A stretch of DNA of 64,000 nucleotides from Radiobacillus kanasensis (GTDB lineage: Bacteria; Bacillota; Bacilli; Bacillales; Amphibacillaceae), in NCBI RefSeq assembly GCF_021049245.1, contig NZ_CP088020.1:3726001-3790000 (forward strand). The letters run 5' to 3'. Each line of letters starts with the position of its first letter. Position 1 is the stretch's first letter. The notes below the pieces were generated by a model. The model was given only the letters and a program-made list of their open reading frames with translations. It searched no databases and was not told where the DNA came from. The translations under genes and the position numbers were made by a program. Positions 59,796 through 64,000 of the stretch are shown here, in pieces.

Positions 59796-61151
59796 ATGAA
59801 AAAGATATTTTTGTTTATGCTAATGGCTTTATTAGCTGCTGTTTTAGTGGCTTGTGGAAATGATGACAGCGATTCTGCATCTGCCAAAGAGGAATCTAAT
59901 TCTAATGCCGAAGGAAATACAACGGAAAACTCAGAAGGGATCAAAACCGTTATTGATTCCCCAATAGAAATTGAGTTTTGGCACGCGATGAGCGGTGGTC
60001 ATGAAGAAGCTTTAACAAAAATCACAGATGATTTTAATGCATCCCAAGAAAATATTACGGTAAAACTAGTAAATCAAGGTAGCTATGATGATCTTTCTCA
60101 AAAGGTCATGGCAGCTGCTAAGGCGAAAAACCTTCCAGTCATGTCTCAAGCTTATGAAGATTGGATTACAGAGTATCTAGATAATGATCTTGTAACAGAC
60201 CTAACTCCTTATGTAAATGACCCTAAATACGGATGGTCGGAAGAAGAACTAAACGATATTGTTGAAATTTTCCGCAAGTCTAATACTTGGGATGGAAAAT
60301 TTTATTCCATGCCATTTAACAAGAGTACTCGTATCATGTTTTATAACAAAGACTATTTAGAAGAAGCCGAAGTGGAAGTACCAACGACTTGGGAAGAATT
60401 ACGCACGGCCTCTGAAAAGCTAACTATGGAGAAGGATGGGAAAAAGGTAATTGGACTAGGTCTTGAAAACTCCGTAACTCTAGAATTTAACCAGTGGGTA
60501 GAACAAGCTGGCGGAGAGTACCTAGACGAAGAGACAGGTGAATTCAAGTTGAACTCTCCTGAAGGAAAAGAAGCTCTAGAATTCGTGAACGGTATGATTC
60601 AAGATGGTATTGCTCGTACAGCTGGAGAAGACGGATATATGTCCGGTCCATTCACCCGCGGTGATGTAGCTCTTTACATTGGTTCTTCCGCCGGGATCCC
60701 ATACGTAGCCGATCCGGCAAAAGAAACGGGTATTAACTGGTCTGCCGCTGTTCTTCCAGCAGGAAAAGAAGCCGCTACTCCTTTCGCAGGTACAAACGTA
60801 ACAGTTTTCAACTCTGCTACAGATGAAGAAAAGCTGGCTGCTTGGGAATTTACAAAATTCCTCATTAATACAGAAAACACAGCATACTGGGCTTCTAAAA
60901 CAGGTTACCTGCCTGTTCGTTATACTGCACTAGAAAGTGACGAGTGGGTTGCTTATAAGGAAGAAAACCCGGTGTATGGAGTTGGCGAGCAACAGTTTGA
61001 TGCTGGTTTCTATGATCCTCGCGTCGTAGGTGCTAATGAACTTAAAAATGCCGTAGCAAAAGAGCTTGATAAAGTATTGTTAGGGGAACTTTCCGTTGAA
61101 GAGGGTTTAGAAGCAGCACAAGAGGCTGCTGATAACATACTTGGCAATTAA
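59796..61151 (+). CDS. ugpB: Solute-binding lipoprotein (UgpB type)
   Basis: 451 residues. Lipoprotein signal MKKIFLFMLMALLAAVLVAC with lipobox VLVAC at about residue 20. The mature protein has the glycerol-3-phosphate-binding pattern: EIEFWHAMSGGHEEALTKIT, GKFYSMPFNKSTRIMFYNKD and FAGTNVTVFNSATDEEKLAA. Substrate is probably glycerol-3-phosphate or a glycerophosphodiester, consistent with the Pho box upstream. Start at 59796 behind GGAGG. Confidence 0.9.
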   Translation: MKKIFLFMLMALLAAVLVACGNDDSDSASAKEESNSNAEGNTTENSEGIKTVIDSPIEIEFWHAMSGGHEEALTKITDDFNASQENITVKLVNQGSYDDLSQKVMAAAKAKNLPVMSQAYEDWITEYLDNDLVTDLTPYVNDPKYGWSEEELNDIVEIFRKSNTWDGKFYSMPFNKSTRIMFYNKDYLEEAEVEVPTTWEELRTASEKLTMEKDGKKVIGLGLENSVTLEFNQWVEQAGGEYLDEETGEFKLNSPEGKEALEFVNGMIQDGIARTAGEDGYMSGPFTRGDVALYIGSSAGIPYVADPAKETGINWSAAVLPAGKEAATPFAGTNVTVFNSATDEEKLAAWEFTKFLINTENTAYWASKTGYLPVRYTALESDEWVAYKEENPVYGVGEQQFDAGFYDPRVVGANELKNAVAKELDKVLLGELSVEEGLEAAQEAADNILGN

Positions 61152-61228
61152 GCGTGGAATGTTAAAGGGGAATCAACCCATGGTTCCTCTTTCTTTCCCG
61201 TTATCTAGAAGAACAAAGGAGTTTTTTC

Positions 61229-62614
61229 ATGACAACCATCACCTTTTATGGCGGATTAAGAACTATCGGAGGTACCATTATTTCTGTACAACATAAAGAA
61301 AGTCGTGTCATCTTTGACTTCGGGCTCTCGTATAACCCAGCAACCCAAGTTTTAGATGGGCAAATCAGGCAACGCTCCTCTGCCCTTACTAGAGATTATT
61401 TACGTTTAGGCCTCCTCCCTCCTATTGATGGAATCTATTCAAAGGATGCTATACCTCAAGATTCTTCCATTCTGTCCGCACAGAATTATGAGGGGAAAAC
61501 GGCCATCCTAATTTCCCACTTACATTTAGATCATATGGGTGCTATGGGGTTCATCGATTCTTCTATTCCCGTGTTTATGACAGAGGATTCTAACCGCTTA
61601 TACGGAGCGTTACATACAATCGGGGAAGGGTCCCCAGGAGATCGAGTGTACCAGACTTGTAAAGTTGGAGAACCTATCACCGTTGGGGCTATCACTATCA
61701 CTCCATTACCAATCGATCACGATATCCCAGGTGCCTGCTCGTTTCATATTGAAACACCAGATGGCTCTCTCTTATATAGTGGGGACGTAAGATTACACGG
61801 CGCTCATCCCCATCGTGTCCAATTATTCCTAGATCAAGCAAACGAAAAAGGGTTTGATGTCTTAATCATGGAAGGTACAACTCTTCGAGATGAAAAGGAG
61901 CTTCCTAACCATGAGCTTGTTGCGGATCCAACTATACCTGATGATCTGTTAACAGAAGCTTTGCTCCCAAATCAAGTAACAGACATTCTAAGATCTATTT
62001 CAGGTATTGGCGTATTTAATATCTATCATCGCAATATCGACCGCATACGAAACATGATTATGGCAGGAAAGGAAGCAAATCGAAAAGTAGTGTTAGAAGT
62101 AGAAACAGCGGAAATAGCTTTTAACTGGTTAGAGGAGTCTGATTTTTACATTTATGAATCGGAGAAGCTTCGTGCAGAGTACAACGATTTGCCTGTTTGG
62201 AAAAAACATTTGATAGAAAGATATCCTACTATCTCATCAAAAGAAATAAACAAGGATCCTCATGGCTATTTCTTGCAAAACTCTTATCCAAATGCACTAG
62301 AGCTCCTTGATATACATGCTACAGATGGAGTGTACATTCATTCAAATGGTGTTCCACTAGGTCCCTTTGACCCTGCTTACGAAAACCTAAATCGCTTATT
62401 ACAAATCGTTGGTTTAGAAAAAGTACAAATAAATTGCGGAGGGCACGCTTTACCTCAGCACCTGCAATACCTAGTGGATGAGCTTAATCCTGCAACTTTA
62501 ATTCCGTTGCATAGTTTTTTCCCAGAGCGTTTAATGCCACCAAACGGGATTCAATTATTACCTGAATATGAAAAGGTATATAGGCTTTTAGATGGGAGGC
62601 TTACAGAATTGTAA
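61229..62614 (+). CDS. Metallo-beta-lactamase-fold hydrolase, RNase J-like, downstream of the Ugp genes
   Basis: 461 residues. Metal site: SHLHLDHMGAMG (H97, H99, D101, H102), H164 in PIDHDIPGAC, D186 in LYSGDVRLHG, and a late histidine in LIPLHSFFPERL. The middle insert and the CGGHALPQHLQYLVDELNPA tail recall the beta-CASP part of RNase J-like enzymes. It is about 100 residues shorter than RNase J and lacks its long C-terminal domain. It lies 77 bp behind ugpB on the same strand, so the product may act on phosphodiester substrates brought in by the importer (inference). No GlpQ/UgpQ gene is present here. Substrate unknown. Confidence 0.82.
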   Translation: MTTITFYGGLRTIGGTIISVQHKESRVIFDFGLSYNPATQVLDGQIRQRSSALTRDYLRLGLLPPIDGIYSKDAIPQDSSILSAQNYEGKTAILISHLHLDHMGAMGFIDSSIPVFMTEDSNRLYGALHTIGEGSPGDRVYQTCKVGEPITVGAITITPLPIDHDIPGACSFHIETPDGSLLYSGDVRLHGAHPHRVQLFLDQANEKGFDVLIMEGTTLRDEKELPNHELVADPTIPDDLLTEALLPNQVTDILRSISGIGVFNIYHRNIDRIRNMIMAGKEANRKVVLEVETAEIAFNWLEESDFYIYESEKLRAEYNDLPVWKKHLIERYPTISSKEINKDPHGYFLQNSYPNALELLDIHATDGVYIHSNGVPLGPFDPAYENLNRLLQIVGLEKVQINCGGHALPQHLQYLVDELNPATLIPLHSFFPERLMPPNGIQLLPEYEKVYRLLDGRLTEL

Positions 62615-62730
62615 AAGAGGCTGAGTTAAAAGTGTTTTATTTAAGGATACTGCTAAAAGATTGGAGCCAGACGGACAACTGTTCCTCTATTTCTAAAGTG
62701 GAAGGTTATAGTTTAATCTCTGCCTCTTTT
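62613..62730. repeat. 118-bp segment with 13-bp terminal inverted repeats
   Basis: AAAAGAGGCTGAG (62613-62625) and CTCTGCCTCTTTT (62718-62730) are inverted copies with one mismatch. The left arm starts at the stop codon of the metallo-beta-lactamase gene. It may be a terminator with a long loop or a small non-autonomous repeat element. The remainder of 62731-62917 shows nothing else. Confidence 0.5.
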
Positions 62731-62917
62731 CTCATTTACAAAATTAACATTTAAAGGTCCTTTTTTTCTTGTTATCTAAATGAACAGACACATAGACCTA
62801 TTGTTTTCAATATCCAAACGACCTTTCTTTCCCCACTCAGGATTGACTTTTCATATTTAATGGAAAGTCATAGGAATAAATTCCTAATTTTGTATATTTT
62901 ATAAAAATGAAGCAAAA

Positions 62918-62960
62918 TTTAAACAAATTCAATTTATACTTAATATTAGGGCTTTACTAT
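62918..62960 (+). promoter_or_regulatory. Possible PhoP-type repeats before the YhcR-like gene
   Basis: TTTAAA (62918-62923), TCAATT (62929-62934) and TTAATA (62940-62945) step by 11 bp, and TACTAT (62955-62960) lies 9 bp after the third, the same geometry as the Ugp promoter. The units match TTAACA less well, and AT-rich sequence yields such matches easily. Confidence 0.35.
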
Positions 62961-62995
62961 TTAGTATGAACGACAAAAAAGGAGGAATTGACTAA

Positions 62996-64000
62996 ATGAA
63001 GAAATGGACAAGCCTATTGTTAATTTTCACACTAATTTTCAGCAGCTTATTTTCCACCTCACCTTTGCTCGTTTCGGCAGCAGAACAACCAAGCTCTATT
63101 ACGGTCGCCGAAGCACTTGCAACCCCTCAAAGGACAGAAGTAACAATGACTGGTTATATCGTGGCAGGTTTTAACGGTCAGTATGCGGTGGAAGTTGCCG
63201 ACTCCACAGAAGCCACCGAATCGATTATCGTCAAGTTAGAATCTGATCAGCGATCTCAGTTTAGCCCCGAAAATAACCCTGATGCTTTACATCAGCAAAT
63301 CGTTGTTACTGGTACACGAGATGTCTATTCCAACCAAGAATCTATCGAATATGTATCTAGCATTTCCTTTGTCCAAGACACCACCCCAGACGACCCAACG
63401 GAAGGAGATACCATAACTATTGCTCAAGCAAGAGAAGTAGCTGCAGGACAAACAGTAACCGTACAGGGTATCATAACAGCCAATGGAAGCAAAACATTTA
63501 TTCAAGATGATACAGCTGGCATCAATTTATATAGTCCTGCTAGCTCCACTTCCCTTTCTGTTGGTGACCTTGTCAAAGTAACAGGAGAAAGAGAAGACTA
63601 TAATGGGCTTCAAGAAATCAGCAATTATACCGTTGAAGTTCTTTCCTCCGGTGAATCCATTACACCGCAAACCGTTACCATCGATCAAATCAATGAAGAG
63701 GTCGAAGGTGAACTCATCCGATTAGAAAATGTCACGATTGGTCCTATTAATACGAATGAGAATACGTTCTTAGAAGATGGAAATGGAAATTCTATTGCTA
63801 TCTATCAAATTCCTTCTTTAGCAAACATTTCTACTGGTGATGTTGTGAACGTCACTGCTATCGGTTCTGAATTCAACGGAACTTATCAATTACATGTTGA
63901 AAATGCGGAAGATGTTGAATTTGTATCAGAGGGTAGTGATGATAACGGAGATCCTAATACTTATGAAGCTACCGTTACGAGTGTAGTAGATGGAGATACG
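62996..64000 (+). CDS. YhcR-like extracellular nuclease/nucleotidase, N-terminal part (runs off right edge)
   Basis: The first 335 residues are visible. A Sec signal peptide (MKKWTSLLLIFTLIFSSLFS, then AAEQ after cleavage) is followed by a DUF6359-like domain (about 35-130) and one or two OB-fold nucleic-acid-binding domains (about 138-315, with ITIAQAREVAAGQTVTVQGI and VNVTAIGSEFNGTYQLHVEN). The final residues EATVTSVVDGDT are the opening of a thermonuclease (SNase) domain. This order is that of YhcR, a cell-wall-associated Ca-dependent nuclease with a 5'-nucleotidase domain further on. ATG 62996 follows AAAGGAGG. It would feed on extracellular nucleic acids. Confidence 0.82.
   Translation, partial: MKKWTSLLLIFTLIFSSLFSTSPLLVSAAEQPSSITVAEALATPQRTEVTMTGYIVAGFNGQYAVEVADSTEATESIIVKLESDQRSQFSPENNPDALHQQIVVTGTRDVYSNQESIEYVSSISFVQDTTPDDPTEGDTITIAQAREVAAGQTVTVQGIITANGSKTFIQDDTAGINLYSPASSTSLSVGDLVKVTGEREDYNGLQEISNYTVEVLSSGESITPQTVTIDQINEEVEGELIRLENVTIGPINTNENTFLEDGNGNSIAIYQIPSLANISTGDVVNVTAIGSEFNGTYQLHVENAEDVEFVSEGSDDNGDPNTYEATVTSVVDGDT

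Noticed and set aside
1..64000. CRISPR arrays, tRNA and rRNA genes, prophage
   Set aside because: No regularly spaced repeats, no cloverleaf with intact arms and no conserved ribosomal RNA or phage structural genes were seen on either strand by reading.

Overview
The window reads as chromosomal DNA of a low-GC Gram-positive rod of the family Bacillaceae. The evidence is gene content and control signals: a PyrR-type attenuator, cre-like sites, BglG-family antitermination leaders, a perfect Bacillus-type FadR box, a PhoP direct-repeat promoter, strong AGGAGG ribosome sites with frequent TTG and GTG starts, and Bacillus families such as YvbJ, DUF3231, AdaA and FadN/FadA/FadE/FadF. The genus cannot be fixed from the sequence. 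No rRNA, tRNA, CRISPR array or prophage was seen.

Layout. 0-2 kb: the start of a TetR regulator running off the left edge, then a uracil permease behind a PyrR attenuator. 2-10.5 kb: a minus-strand alpha-glucoside operon (binding protein, two permeases, LacI regulator, DUF624 membrane protein, GH13 alpha-glucosidase), split by an IS110-family element at 4381-6003 that seems to carry its own guide-type RNA. 10.5-16 kb: a LicT-type antiterminator with its own RNA switch, a KDPG aldolase, a DUF3231 protein abutting a broken AraC gene, and a TraB-family protein. 16-26.5 kb: drug efflux with a divergent TetR, a CPA2 antiporter, a TetR/SGNH/SDR operon, a MerR/C45-acyltransferase operon with a textbook 19-bp-spacer operator, and a frameshifted hemerythrin gene. 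26.6-33 kb: a beta-glucoside PTS gene under antitermination and a cre, a REP-associated tyrosine transposase with REP copies around it, a YvbJ-like zinc-ribbon pair and a coiled-coil protein. 33-39 kb: an AdaA-AlkA-Ogt alkylation-repair operon facing a GH18/LysM/peptidoglycan-binding protein, then small conserved genes.

39-52 kb is a fatty-acid beta-oxidation divergon. On the minus strand lie an Fe-S oxidoreductase (FadF type), FadN, FadA, FadE, an acyl-CoA ligase and a thioesterase. On the plus strand lie FadR, EtfB and EtfA behind a consensus promoter and a FadR box. Together they activate acyl-CoAs, degrade them and pass the electrons to ETF. 52-56.6 kb holds a hydroxyacyl-CoA dehydrogenase, a HepT/MntA toxin-antitoxin pair, a methyltransferase, a histidine phosphatase and a GNAT protein.

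56.8-64 kb looks like a phosphate-scavenging region. A PhoP-type promoter drives a Ugp-like importer (ATPase, two permeases, lipoprotein) followed by an RNase J-like metallo-beta-lactamase enzyme of unknown substrate. A YhcR-like secreted nuclease/nucleotidase begins at 62996, runs off the right edge and may share the same promoter geometry.

The most interesting signals are: (1) the IS110 element, whose upstream non-coding region has a promoter, two hairpins with internal loops and an 8-nt segment complementary to the reconstructed insertion site; (2) the Pho-type Ugp importer joined to a metallo-beta-lactamase enzyme; (3) the REP/RAYT cluster; and (4) two unlinked antitermination leaders. 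All functions are inferred from sequence reading. No database search was run.
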